A stretch of DNA of 26,151 nucleotides from Insolitispirillum peregrinum. GTDB taxonomy: Bacteria; Pseudomonadota; Alphaproteobacteria; Rhodospirillales; Rhodospirillaceae. Below are positions 7,543-16,641 of the stretch, piece by piece. Position 1 is the stretch's first letter; every line of letters begins with the position of its first letter. Position numbers and translations under genes: made by a program. The stretch lies in NCBI RefSeq assembly GCF_042665255.1, contig NZ_JBHTCD010000048.1. One strand, given 5' to 3'. The notes beneath the pieces are model-generated. The model saw nothing but the letters and a program-made list of their open reading frames with translations, was not told where the DNA came from and made no database searches.

Positions 7543-8273
7543 CACAGACGCGCCTGCTTCATCTGGTCGTTAAGATCCTTCCAAATTTTCTTGAGCCGGT
7601 GCCGTTCCACGATGGGCCAGGTAGACGCCTGCAAATCGAGAGCCTGCGCGAAAGTTTCGCGTCGGGTCAGGAGGCGGGCAAAATCAGCGCCAAAGGTGGT
7701 TTGGTCCAGGAAGGGGATTTTGATAATTCCGTGGATTTGGCCGATGTAGCGGCTGTAAACCGGCAAATCCTCGAAGGACTTTCCTTCGTACTGGATGGGG
7801 CCGATTTGCGAATTCAGCCAGACGACTTTCGGAACTTCCGGCCACGCTTCACACAACGCGGCGAACTGCCCGAGCGTTTCCTTGAGGTCGCTTGCGCCAC
7901 GGATGACGCAATGAAAACGGACCTCGTGACCCAGCTCCCCAAGCAGCTCGATGGTGCCGTTCTCGGTGAAATAATCAAGCAGCCCCAACATGTTGGAGGT
8001 GCCCACGTCCACCACCATATAATCAGCATCAGCAGTCTCGCTCATGCTGACCAGCTCGTCGAACTTGCGCGGAATGATTTTATTGCTGCCCTCTTCGCAG
8101 ATCGGCAGGATTTGCACCGGCAGGCCGGTGTAGGTTGAAAAGCCGGGGTTCGAGGGGTCGGTATCAACACCGATAATTCGGCTGCCACGCTCAAGGTAGT
8201 GCTGTGCCCGCAAGGCCGTTACCACGGTCTTGCCAACTCCACCTTTTTCGGTGATGGTGATATCGAAAATCAT
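7542..8273 (-). CDS. traL: TraL-like ParA/MinD-family ATPase
   Basis: A 243-residue protein with the deviant Walker A KGGVGKT at residues 9-15, a GVDTDPSNPG switch region near 35-44, and MVVDVG as a Walker B-like strand near residue 85. This is the SIMIBI/ParA-MinD fold used in IncP TraL and plasmid-encoded relatives. It sits between traK- and traM-like genes, and no parB or parS partner is seen, so a role in conjugation is more likely than partitioning. The start ATG shares one base with the traK stop (TAATG), with GGAGG six bases before it. The usual hydrophobic membrane-targeting tail of MinD is absent. Confidence 0.8.
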   Translation of the reverse strand: MIFDITITEKGGVGKTVVTALRAQHYLERGSRIIGVDTDPSNPGFSTYTGLPVQILPICEEGSNKIIPRKFDELVSMSETADADYMVVDVGTSNMLGLLDYFTENGTIELLGELGHEVRFHCVIRGASDLKETLGQFAALCEAWPEVPKVVWLNSQIGPIQYEGKSFEDLPVYSRYIGQIHGIIKIPFLDQTTFGADFARLLTRRETFAQALDLQASTWPIVERHRLKKIWKDLNDQMKQARL

Positions 8274-8800
8274 TAAGAGCCTCCAAGGAGTTCATCATCG
8301 CTAAACGTGCGCCTTTGAAAGCTGCCCGAGCTTTCAAGTTCGCTGTGCGCACGTGGCAGCGAGAGTTTTGGTTCCGGTTCGGAAGGGGCTGGACCCGCAG
8401 GCTCCGGGACAGGCTCAAGGAGCGGCTCCGCAAGGTCACAATGAGCCAAAGCCGAAACCTCTGCCGGTGCAGGACCGGCAGAGGATGGCAATGCAGAATT
8501 TGAAGAGACAGGCAGCGCAACAGGACGCGGCGGCTTCGCCGTCCGGGTGCGGGCTGCTCGTGTAACACCCGAAGGTGAGGAATGGGAAACGTCTACATCG
8601 ACAGGGGCCACAGGGGCCGGGAGAGCTGGAGCGCGAAGACTTTTGACTGCGCGGTAAAAAGTGGCTTTCCCGCCCGTGAAACCATTTTGGCGGAGATGCA
8701 AGAAAATCCCGTTGACCGTCCAACCACTGGCAAGAAGATCGTCGATCTCCTGCCAGTGTTTTTGGACCTCAACTTTTCCTTGCCCCCAGCCAAGCGGCAT
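8273..8800 (-). CDS. traK: TraK-like oriT-binding accessory protein
   Basis: A 175-residue protein. The first 55 residues form a compact helical domain with the pattern WQEIDDLLASGWTVNGIFLH, then FTGGKATFYRAV, matching what I recall of IncP TraK (a helix with a GY/GW turn, IW/IF, then TF..xV). A proline/alanine-rich linker follows, and the end is FSDDELLGGS, again like the acidic ELL end of TraK. In RP4, TraK bends oriT DNA beside the nick site and is the first gene transcribed away from oriT. Here it is also the first gene of the block. The Shine-Dalgarno GGGGAG, eight bases before the ATG, lies in an inverted repeat. Homology is by eye only. Confidence 0.65.
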   Translation of the reverse strand: MPLGWGQGKVEVQKHWQEIDDLLASGWTVNGIFLHLRQNGFTGGKATFYRAVKSLRAPALPAPVAPVDVDVSHSSPSGVTRAARTRTAKPPRPVALPVSSNSALPSSAGPAPAEVSALAHCDLAEPLLEPVPEPAGPAPSEPEPKLSLPRAHSELESSGSFQRRTFSDDELLGGS

Positions 8801-8807
8801 GTATCAT

Positions 8808-8849
8808 GCTCCCCAACGTCTTGAAATTTATACTCAAGACTCGGGGAGC
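8808..8849. repeat. Inverted repeat covering the traK ribosome-binding site
   Basis: Arms 8808-8824 and 8834-8849 pair as GCTCCCC and TCTTGA blocks with their complements, flanking a small internal bulge and a nine-base AT-rich loop. The traK Shine-Dalgarno (GGGGAG) is within the pairing arm. It lies 20 bases beyond the ctpA stop. It has no T-tract, so it is a poor intrinsic terminator; it could hide the traK ribosome site or be a protein-binding dyad. Confidence 0.7.
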
Positions 8850-8869
8850 TTAGTTTCACACGCTACGCT

Positions 8870-10237
8870 CTAGCGCGCCATCGTATCGCGTTCGCGATAC
8901 AGCGCAACCCCACGCAGAATATCAAGGGCGCGTGCGAGCTGATAGTCTTTCAGCTTGCTCTCTTCAGGGTTGGCGGCTTCGACGCCATTTTCCGGCTCGT
9001 TGCCATCGGCCTGATCCTGCGGTGCCTTGTCATCCTTTTTCAGGGTGTCGTTGGTCAGGGCATTGCGGTAATCCGCCTCGGCCCGACGGTGGGCCGGGTT
9101 GATTTCAGACACCGACAGCTGCTTGACCTCGATGTCCGGCTCGATCCCGACCGCCTGAATCGACCGGCCCGACGGCGTGTAATAACGGGCGGTGGTCAGG
9201 CGCATCGCACCATGCGAGGGCAAGGGAATGATCGTCTGCACGCTGCCTTTGCCAAAGCTCTTGGTGCCGACGATGATCGCCCGCTTGTGGTCCTGCAGGG
9301 CACCGGCAACGATTTCCGACGCCGAGGCCGACCCGTCGTTGATCAGCACCACCAGCGGCAGGCCGTTGGTCAGGTCACCGCTGTGGGCATTGAACCGCTG
9401 GGTATCTTCGGCATGACGCGAACGGGTCGAAACGATTTCGCCCGATTCGAGGAACGCATCAGAGACGGCAATCGCCTGATCCAGCAGACCACCGGGGTTG
9501 TTGCGCAGGTCAAGCACAAAGCCCTTGACCTTGTCCTTGCCGATTTCCCTGGTCAGCTTGTCGATGGCATCCTTCATGCCCTCGTAGGTCTTTTCGCTGA
9601 ACGAGGTGATGCGGATGTAGCCGATATCGCCTTCGCGCTGCGAACGGGCCGACTTGATCTTGATGGTGTCGCGCACCAGCGAGACATCAAACGGCTCGGC
9701 ACTCTTGCGGCTGACCGACAGCTTGATCGAGGTGCCGACCTTGCCGCGCATCATGTCAACGGCGTCTTGCAGGGTCATCCCCTGCACGCTTTTGCCATCG
9801 AGGTGGGTGATGTAATCGCCAGGCTTCAGGCCCGCGCGGAACGCCGGAGTATCGTCAATCGGCGAGACGACCTTGACAAAGCCGTTCTCCATGCTGACTT
9901 CGATCCCCAGACCGCCAAACTCGCCACGGGTCTGGACCTGCATGTCCTTGTAGCTGTCGGCATTCAGATAGTTCGAATGCGGGTCCAGCGAGGTCAGCAT
10001 GCCGTTGATGGCGGCCTCGATCAGCTGCTTGTCGGTGACTTCTTCGACATAATCCCGACGGACACGCTCAAAGACGCTGCCGAACAGGTCAAGCAGGCCA
10101 TAGGTATTTTCCTCGTCCTTGGTCGCGGTTTCCGCGTGGGCGACAGGGGTGGAACTAAAATAGGCAACCCCGGTACCAACCGAGAGGGCCAGAACGGCGC
10201 AGGCCGCCAGGAGGGTTTTCCGCATCATCTTCGCCAC
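8870..10237 (-). CDS. ctpA: Carboxyl-terminal processing protease CtpA (S41)
   Basis: A 455-residue periplasmic serine protease. A signal peptide ends near VAHA|ETA; a PDZ domain covers about 100-175 (GEFGGLGIEV, AGLKPGDYI); the S41 catalytic core follows. The catalytic dyad is intact: Ser303 in NDGSASASE and Lys330 in SFGKGSVQ. CtpA enzymes trim or degrade periplasmic proteins, including peptidoglycan hydrolases. The start chosen is GTG 10237, with AAAGG six bases upstream, just past the envC stop; a frame open to 10264 would overlap envC without a ribosome site. It is the last gene of gpmI-envC-ctpA. The C-terminus looks complete (LARALDILRG...), so the adjoining element did not visibly truncate it. 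Confidence 0.95.
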   Translation of the reverse strand: MAKMMRKTLLAACAVLALSVGTGVAYFSSTPVAHAETATKDEENTYGLLDLFGSVFERVRRDYVEEVTDKQLIEAAINGMLTSLDPHSNYLNADSYKDMQVQTRGEFGGLGIEVSMENGFVKVVSPIDDTPAFRAGLKPGDYITHLDGKSVQGMTLQDAVDMMRGKVGTSIKLSVSRKSAEPFDVSLVRDTIKIKSARSQREGDIGYIRITSFSEKTYEGMKDAIDKLTREIGKDKVKGFVLDLRNNPGGLLDQAIAVSDAFLESGEIVSTRSRHAEDTQRFNAHSGDLTNGLPLVVLINDGSASASEIVAGALQDHKRAIIVGTKSFGKGSVQTIIPLPSHGAMRLTTARYYTPSGRSIQAVGIEPDIEVKQLSVSEINPAHRRAEADYRNALTNDTLKKDDKAPQDQADGNEPENGVEAANPEESKLKDYQLARALDILRGVALYRERDTMAR

Positions 10238-10239
10238 AG

Positions 10240-11841
10240 TTAACCTTTGCGCGCAGTGAGCCAAGGGAGGGGGTTGATGGGCTGGCCATCCTGGCGCAGC
10301 TCCACATAAAGGCTGGGTCCGTCCGAGTCGTCCATCACACCGACCGGTTCGCCTGCCAGGATTCGTTGGCCGACGACCGCGTCGATCCGGTTCATCCCGG
10401 AGAGCAGGGTATGATAGCCGCCGCTGTGTTCCATGATCAAGAGTTGCCCATACCCCCGGAAAGAGCCCGCAAAAGCGACCACACCGTCTGCAACGGCAAC
10501 GACCTGGGCGCGCGGGCGTGTTTTAAGGACCAAACCTTTCTGAGTTGGGCCAGTCCCGTCGGTTTGTCCATAGTGGGAGGTAATTTGTCCACGGGCGGGC
10601 AAGGGCATCTGCCCACGGAGCTCTTCAAAACTCCGCAGTTTCTGGGATTTCCCATGCGCCGGGGCAGGCGGCGTGACCACCGAGGCGGTCTGAAGCTCTG
10701 CCGCCGGTTCGTTGGCCCGTGGGGTTTCAGCCGGATCCGGCGGCGGGGTCGGTTCGGCCTTGGGGGCTTCGGCCCTGGCCGGGTCCACATTGACAGGGTC
10801 CGCTTTGGCAACCACGGGTTCGGGCGGCCTGGGGGCCGCAGGCTTGCTGGCAAGCAGGGCGGCCACCCGTCGGGCTTCCTCCTGCTGACGCTTGCGCTCT
10901 TCGTCTTCCCGCCGCTTGCGCTCGACCTCCAGCCGATCCAGCAGATCGCGCATGGACGATGCACTGGCCGCCAGATCCTCGGCCCGTTTGGTGGCCGTAT
11001 CACTGGCCTCGAGGGTCGATTTCTGCAGGGTCTGTTTGCGGGTCAGCAGGTCATTCAGGCGCGTCTGCTGTTTGGTCAGCTTGACCCCTTCGCGGGCAAT
11101 GTCGCGGCGCTGGGAGGAAATCTGCTTGCGCAGGTCCAGCAACTCCTGCAACTGGCCGCGCAGGGTGCCAGCCATGTCGTGCAGTTGCGGGACCGCCGAG
11201 CGCAGCAGAATGGCCGAGCGGATGGCATCGGCGGCGGGCATCGGCTGCACCAGCAACGCTTCGGGCGGGCGCATGGCCTGCCGCTCGAGGGCGGTCAGCA
11301 CCTCCAGCAACTGGGTATCGCGGCTGGACAGCTCGTTCCGCAGGCTCTTTTCCCGCTCGTTCAGGCCACTCAGGCGGCCTTCCAGATCGGACAGGTTTTC
11401 TTCGGTGTCCTGGGCGGCTCCGGCGGCGCTGATCAGCTCCTGCTGCAAACTGTTGATCTCTTGCGCCAGCGCCTCGGCCTTGGCTTGCAGGGCTTTTTGT
11501 TCCTGACGGCTTTCTTCCAGCTTTTTTTCCACTGCCTTCAGATCGCGTTCGGAAACGGCTTTGGACAGCCGTTCCAGCTCCTCGTTGCTCATCGGGGCAG
11601 AGGCAGAAGCGGGGGCCGGTTTGGCCTCGGGTTTGACCTCTGGCTTGGGGTCGGCCTTTTCTTCGCTTTTGATTTCTGGCTTGGCTTCCGGGGCCGGAGG
11701 CAGATCCGACGGCGGCTTGGGCATAGGGCTTTGGATGGCCGACGGCGACGCCGCCCACAACGGCGGGGAGGACAGCAGCAGCGCCATCCCCAGCATCACC
11801 CCAGCGCCAACGGCCCGGCAGGACACGCCTTGCCGGGCCAT
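10240..11841 (-). CDS. envC: EnvC/LdpF-type murein hydrolase activator with degenerate LytM domain
   Basis: A 533-residue exported protein. A signal peptide ends near PLWA|ASP; a proline/glutamate/lysine-rich stretch precedes a long coiled coil (about 85-330); a second proline-rich linker leads to a LytM (M23) domain at about 425-530. The zinc ligands of active LytM enzymes are missing: PTQKGLVL replaces the HxGxD motif and SLYVELR replaces HxHFE. This marks a regulator that activates amidases at the division site, not an enzyme. The start chosen is ATG 11841, behind GAGGGG, because it opens directly into the signal peptide; a GTG at 11889 overlaps gpmI. It is co-transcribed with gpmI (40-base gap) and ctpA (GTG next to its stop), an order common in Alphaproteobacteria. 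Confidence 0.9.
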   Translation of the reverse strand: MARQGVSCRAVGAGVMLGMALLLSSPPLWAASPSAIQSPMPKPPSDLPPAPEAKPEIKSEEKADPKPEVKPEAKPAPASASAPMSNEELERLSKAVSERDLKAVEKKLEESRQEQKALQAKAEALAQEINSLQQELISAAGAAQDTEENLSDLEGRLSGLNEREKSLRNELSSRDTQLLEVLTALERQAMRPPEALLVQPMPAADAIRSAILLRSAVPQLHDMAGTLRGQLQELLDLRKQISSQRRDIAREGVKLTKQQTRLNDLLTRKQTLQKSTLEASDTATKRAEDLAASASSMRDLLDRLEVERKRREDEERKRQQEEARRVAALLASKPAAPRPPEPVVAKADPVNVDPARAEAPKAEPTPPPDPAETPRANEPAAELQTASVVTPPAPAHGKSQKLRSFEELRGQMPLPARGQITSHYGQTDGTGPTQKGLVLKTRPRAQVVAVADGVVAFAGSFRGYGQLLIMEHSGGYHTLLSGMNRIDAVVGQRILAGEPVGVMDDSDGPSLYVELRQDGQPINPLPWLTARKG

Positions 11842-11881
11842 CGTCTGCCAACCCCTCGGGTCAGCATCATGTCGCAGGTGG

Positions 11882-13450
11882 TCAGCCACCCGCCCGTGCC
11901 AGCAGCGACGCGCCGGTCATTTCCGCCGGTTGCGGCAGGCCAACCAGCTCCAGCACCGTCGGAGCCAGATCGGCCAGACGCCCCGGATGGAGCGCCGTCA
12001 CCGTCTGCGGGCCATTGACCAGCACCGCATAGACCTTGCCGACGGTGTGCTGGGTGTACGGTTCGCCGGTTTCCGGGTCTTTCATCAGCTCGGCGTTGCC
12101 ATGGTCGGCGGTGACGATCATCACCCCGCCCGCCGCCTTCAGCGCCTGTTCCAGCCGCCCGAGCGAGGCATCAATGGTTTCCGCCGCCTTCATCGCGGCG
12201 GACATGATGCCGGTGTGGCCAACCATGTCACCGTTGGCAAAGTTGACGATGATCACGTCATAGGTGCCAGCCTCAATCGCCGCCACCAGCTTGTCGGTCA
12301 CTTCGGGGGCCGACATTTCCGGCTGCAGGTCGTAGGTGGCAACCTTCGGGCTGGGGATCAGGATACGGTCTTCGCCGGGGAAAACCGTCTCTTCGCCGCC
12401 GTTGAAGAAGAACGTTACGTGCGCGTATTTTTCCGTTTCGGCAATGCGCAACTGGCGCAGACCGGCTTTCGACACCACCTCGCCCAGAATGCCGCTCAAC
12501 TGCTCGGGGCCGAACAGCACGTCAAGAAAACGGTTGTGGTCGCGCGAGTATTCGGTCAGCGACAGAGCCGCCGCAGCCTTGAACCGGCGGCTGCGCTCAA
12601 AGCCGTCAAAGCTGTCATCCAGCAGGGCCTGCGAGATTTCCCGCGCCCGGTCGGCGCGGAAGTTGGCAAACAGGATGCCGTCGCCATCGACCATCCCGGC
12701 ATAGTCGCCAATCACCGTCGGCAGGACGAATTCATCGCTCTTGTCGGCGGCATAGCTGGCATCAATCGCCGCAATCGGGTTGGCGGCGGTCGGCCCGTTG
12801 GCGTCCAGCCCCTTGACCATTGCGTCATGGGCCAGCACCACCCGTTCCCAGCGCTTGTCGCGGTCCATGGCGTAATAGCGGCCCGAGACGGTGGCAATCG
12901 ACAGCTTGGGAATGTCGCGGGTGTCCTTCAGGAACTCTTCGACAAAGCCCTTGGCGCTTTTTGGCGGCGTGTCGCGGCCATCAAGGAAGGCATGGACCTT
13001 CACCGGAATGCCTTCGGCGGCCAGCACCGCCGCCAGCGCCGCCATGTGCTTTTGATGCGAATGGACGCCGCCGGGGCTGAGCAGGCCCAGCAGGTGCGCC
13101 GCGCCACCGCTGGCCTTCAGGGCGTCAATGAAGCGGCGGAGCGCCGGTTCACTGGCCACCGAGCCATCGGCGCAGGCGGCATCAATGCGGGGCAGGTCCT
13201 GCATCACCACCCGGCCCGCCCCGATGTTCATGTGGCCGACCTCGGAGTTGCCCATCTGGCCGTCCGGCAGGCCGACATCCAGACCAGAGGTCTCGATCAG
13301 CGACCACGGACAATCGTTCAGCAAACGGTCCCACACGGGGGTGTTCGCCTGGGCGATGGCGTTGTCTTGCGGGTCCGGGCGATAGCCCCACCCATCAAGA
13401 ATACACAGGACAACCGGCTTGGCAGCACGCGAAACAGGGGCAGTGGTCAT
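11882..13450 (-). CDS. gpmI: 2,3-bisphosphoglycerate-independent phosphoglycerate mutase
   Basis: A 522-residue cytoplasmic enzyme that interconverts 3- and 2-phosphoglycerate in glycolysis and gluconeogenesis, using two Mn ions. Motifs visible in order: metal ligand in CILDGWG, catalytic Ser69 in DGQMGNSEVGH, FLDGRDTPP, SGRYYAMDRDKRW, FRADRARE, NGDMVGHTG and TADHGNAE. Length fits the family (about 510). The frame is open upstream to 14206, but that part is antisense to the yjdM gene; homology starts right after the ATG at 13450. It is the first gene of the operon with envC and ctpA and diverges from yjdM. Confidence 0.97.
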   Translation of the reverse strand: MTTAPVSRAAKPVVLCILDGWGYRPDPQDNAIAQANTPVWDRLLNDCPWSLIETSGLDVGLPDGQMGNSEVGHMNIGAGRVVMQDLPRIDAACADGSVASEPALRRFIDALKASGGAAHLLGLLSPGGVHSHQKHMAALAAVLAAEGIPVKVHAFLDGRDTPPKSAKGFVEEFLKDTRDIPKLSIATVSGRYYAMDRDKRWERVVLAHDAMVKGLDANGPTAANPIAAIDASYAADKSDEFVLPTVIGDYAGMVDGDGILFANFRADRAREISQALLDDSFDGFERSRRFKAAAALSLTEYSRDHNRFLDVLFGPEQLSGILGEVVSKAGLRQLRIAETEKYAHVTFFFNGGEETVFPGEDRILIPSPKVATYDLQPEMSAPEVTDKLVAAIEAGTYDVIIVNFANGDMVGHTGIMSAAMKAAETIDASLGRLEQALKAAGGVMIVTADHGNAELMKDPETGEPYTQHTVGKVYAVLVNGPQTVTALHPGRLADLAPTVLELVGLPQPAEMTGASLLARAGG

Positions 13451-13490
13451 GGAAAAGGGCCTATGGGTTGGCGTGATACGAGTGTGCCTC

Positions 13491-13496
13491 ACTATA
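13491..13496 (-). promoter_or_regulatory. Candidate -10 box for the gpmI operon
   Basis: TATAGT on the minus strand, about 40 bases before the gpmI start. No good -35 box at the proper distance, so this is weak. Confidence 0.25.
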
Positions 13497-13662
13497 GGCA
13501 ATGCGGCAAAAAATGCGAGGGCCGATCCCCCGGAAGATGGTGGTTTTCTTGCAGGATGCGGGTCCGGCCTGGCGCACGGAGGCGACGGCAGCAAGACAGC
13601 ATAAAGTTCTTTTAATCGGGTATCGTTTCGACGATTTGCCTGAGGACGGGGGGCAAGTCGTT

Positions 13663-13671
13663 TGATATAAA
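13663..13671 (+). promoter_or_regulatory. Candidate extended -10 promoter for yjdM
   Basis: TGATATAAA matches the extended -10 form TGnTATAAT with one mismatch and would start transcripts about 30 bases before the yjdM ATG. No clear -35 hexamer, as expected for an extended -10. Confidence 0.35.
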
Positions 13672-13708
13672 GCCCGCTCCCGCAACCCGCCAGAAAGAGA
13701 TGCTGATC

Positions 13709-14050
13709 ATGGATACCCTTCCTCCCTGCCCGCAGTGCGGCAGCGCCTATGCCTATCAGGATGGCCAGATGCTGATTTGCCCGGAATGCGCCCATGAATG
13801 GGATCCGGCCCAGACGCCTGCCGCCGCCGATGGGGCGCTGGTGGTCAAGGATGCCAACGGCAACCTGCTGGCCGACGGTGATACCGTCACCGTGCTGAAA
13901 GACCTGAAGGTCAAAGGCTCGTCGCAGGTGCTGAAGGCCGGGACCAAGGTCAAGGGCATCCGGCTGGTCGATAGTGACCACAACATCGACTGCAAGATTC
14001 CCGGTATCGGGGCGATGGGCCTGAAGTCGGAATTCGTCAAGAAGGCGTAG
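13709..14050 (+). CDS. yjdM: YjdM/PhnA-family zinc-ribbon protein
   Basis: A 113-residue protein with an N-terminal zinc ribbon, CPQC at residues 7-10 and CPEC about 17 residues later, followed by the PhnA C-terminal domain (VVKDANGNLLADGDTVTV; LKVKGSS; LKAGTKVKGI; IDCKIPGIGAMGLKSEFVKK). The family was named from the phosphonate locus of E. coli, but its function is unproven and no phosphonate genes are near. The start chosen is the second ATG (13709), nine bases after GAG, because family members begin with M-x-x-LPPCPxC; ATG 13700 is three codons earlier. It has its own promoter region and terminator. Confidence 0.93.
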   Translation: MDTLPPCPQCGSAYAYQDGQMLICPECAHEWDPAQTPAAADGALVVKDANGNLLADGDTVTVLKDLKVKGSSQVLKAGTKVKGIRLVDSDHNIDCKIPGIGAMGLKSEFVKKA

Positions 14051-14109
14051 GGCAGGCTCTCGTACACGACGGTCCGCGCATGACGATGGGCTACCGCCCA
14101 TACCTGTTC

Positions 14110-14139
14110 GGGGGCGATGCCCCCAAACCCCCATTTTTT
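14110..14139 (+). terminator. Possible terminator downstream of yjdM (short GC hairpin)
   Basis: GGGGGC and GCCCCC pair around a three-base GAT loop, followed by CCCCA-rich spacer and six Ts. The T-tract is nine bases from the stem, so it is less convincing than the hairpin about 100 bases further on. It could also be a dispersed intergenic repeat. Confidence 0.45.
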
Positions 14140-14214
14140 CTTTCAATATTAAAGGAATGGGGTCTTGGGCCTCACGGCCCCGGCGATGTGCGAAGCAGCG
14201 CTCCACGGAAAGAC

Positions 14215-14250
14215 AAGGCCCGCCCCCTGTTACAGGGAGCGGGCCTTTTT
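14215..14250 (+). terminator. Intrinsic terminator after yjdM
   Basis: Nine-base perfect outer stem AAGGCCCGC/GCGGGCCTT plus inner CCCTG pairing, small loop, and a T-run directly at the 3' side. It ends rightward transcription about 30 bases before the acs stop. On the opposite strand the T-run is missing. Confidence 0.85.
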
Positions 14251-14278
14251 CTTCGTCAACCGACCGCGTACCGAACGG

Positions 14279-16213
<1,935 letters not shown>

Positions 16214-16303
16214 AGACTGTCTCCTTAGATCATCCGCTGGCCTTGTTTTTACGGGGCGGGAAGGCGCACAGCCGGGGCCTGTTGACGCAGATGTGTAACA
16301 TCA

Positions 16304-16311
16304 TTGCGCAA
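16304..16311. promoter_or_regulatory. Palindrome TTGCGCAA upstream of acs
   Basis: A perfect eight-base palindrome, about 90 bases before the acs ATG. It resembles the TTTGCAAA-like sites of short-chain fatty acid regulators of the RamB/ScfR group, but the resemblance is loose. Confidence 0.2.
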
Positions 16312-16420
16312 ATGACCTCGTAGCCTCCCCTTTTCGTCTCTTTTTGGACGATTCGGCGCAATATTAGATCAAAGCGTGTCCTGCTGTCACGGCTTCAGTT
16401 GTATAAAATGCAAAAACCGT

Positions 16421-16483
16421 ATGGGTAGGATGCACTACCCGTATACGCGGGGCAAGCCCTGAAAAAGACCGCCCAAAGGGGTA
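16421..16483. promoter_or_regulatory. Candidate response-regulator half-sites upstream of acs
   Basis: ATGGGTA (16421-16427) and TACCCGT (16436-16442) form a dyad with an eight-base gap, and AGGGGTA follows at 16477-16483. The complements TACCCAT and TACCCCT fit the NarL-type heptamer TACYYMT. LuxR/NarL-type regulators control acs in several proteobacteria. Site arrangement differs from the classic NarL 7-2-7, so this is tentative. Confidence 0.35.
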
Positions 16484-16641
16484 GGAGATCAAAAACAGGG
16501 TGCGCTGCCGGTTCGCAGACGCACCAAACCAACCCGGTCGCAAGGCATCAGCCGGGGAAAAGATCACCATTCACAGGAGGAAAGAGCCGCTATTTCAAAG
16601 AAGTAGAGCACCATTCGCCGGGCAGGTCCAGCGTCCTGTGC

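Larger units (their letters stand above)
1..8800 (-). mobile_element. Conjugation (type IV secretion) gene block, part of an integrated element
   Basis: Thirteen leftward genes, traK/L/M-like followed by virB2 to virB8, with one opposite-strand insertion gene. Most start codons overlap the previous stop or lie within about 25 bases of it, the packing expected of one long transcript. The right edge meets the 3' end of chromosomal ctpA, so the block is chromosomal rather than on a free plasmid. No integrase, relaxase, coupling protein (VirD4), virB9-virB11 or direct-repeat boundary can be seen; these would have to lie left of position 1. Whether this is an ICE, an integrated plasmid or a remnant cannot be decided here. 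Confidence 0.7.
16214..16641. other. Non-coding region upstream of acs
   Basis: This holds no convincing gene; a 68-codon minus-strand frame at 16364-16570 has no ribosome site or family features. It must contain the acs promoter and the 3' end of the next gene's transcript. Visible structure: an eight-base palindrome, and three heptamers resembling binding half-sites of NarL/LuxR-type response regulators. I see no confident -35/-10 pair and no sigma-54 site. Confidence 0.6.

Noticed and set aside
10366..12018. Plus-strand frame of 550 codons opposite envC
   Set aside because: Shadow of the coiled-coil and linker coding of EnvC, low-complexity and without start signals.
11561..13615. Long open frame (684 codons) on the plus strand
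   Set aside because: It is antisense to gpmI and envC, and its His/Arg/Gly-rich translation is typical of the reverse complement of GC-rich coding DNA. No ribosome site or domain.
16364..16570. Small minus-strand frame (68 codons) upstream of acs
   Set aside because: No ribosome site, no family features, and it overlaps the candidate operator dyad.
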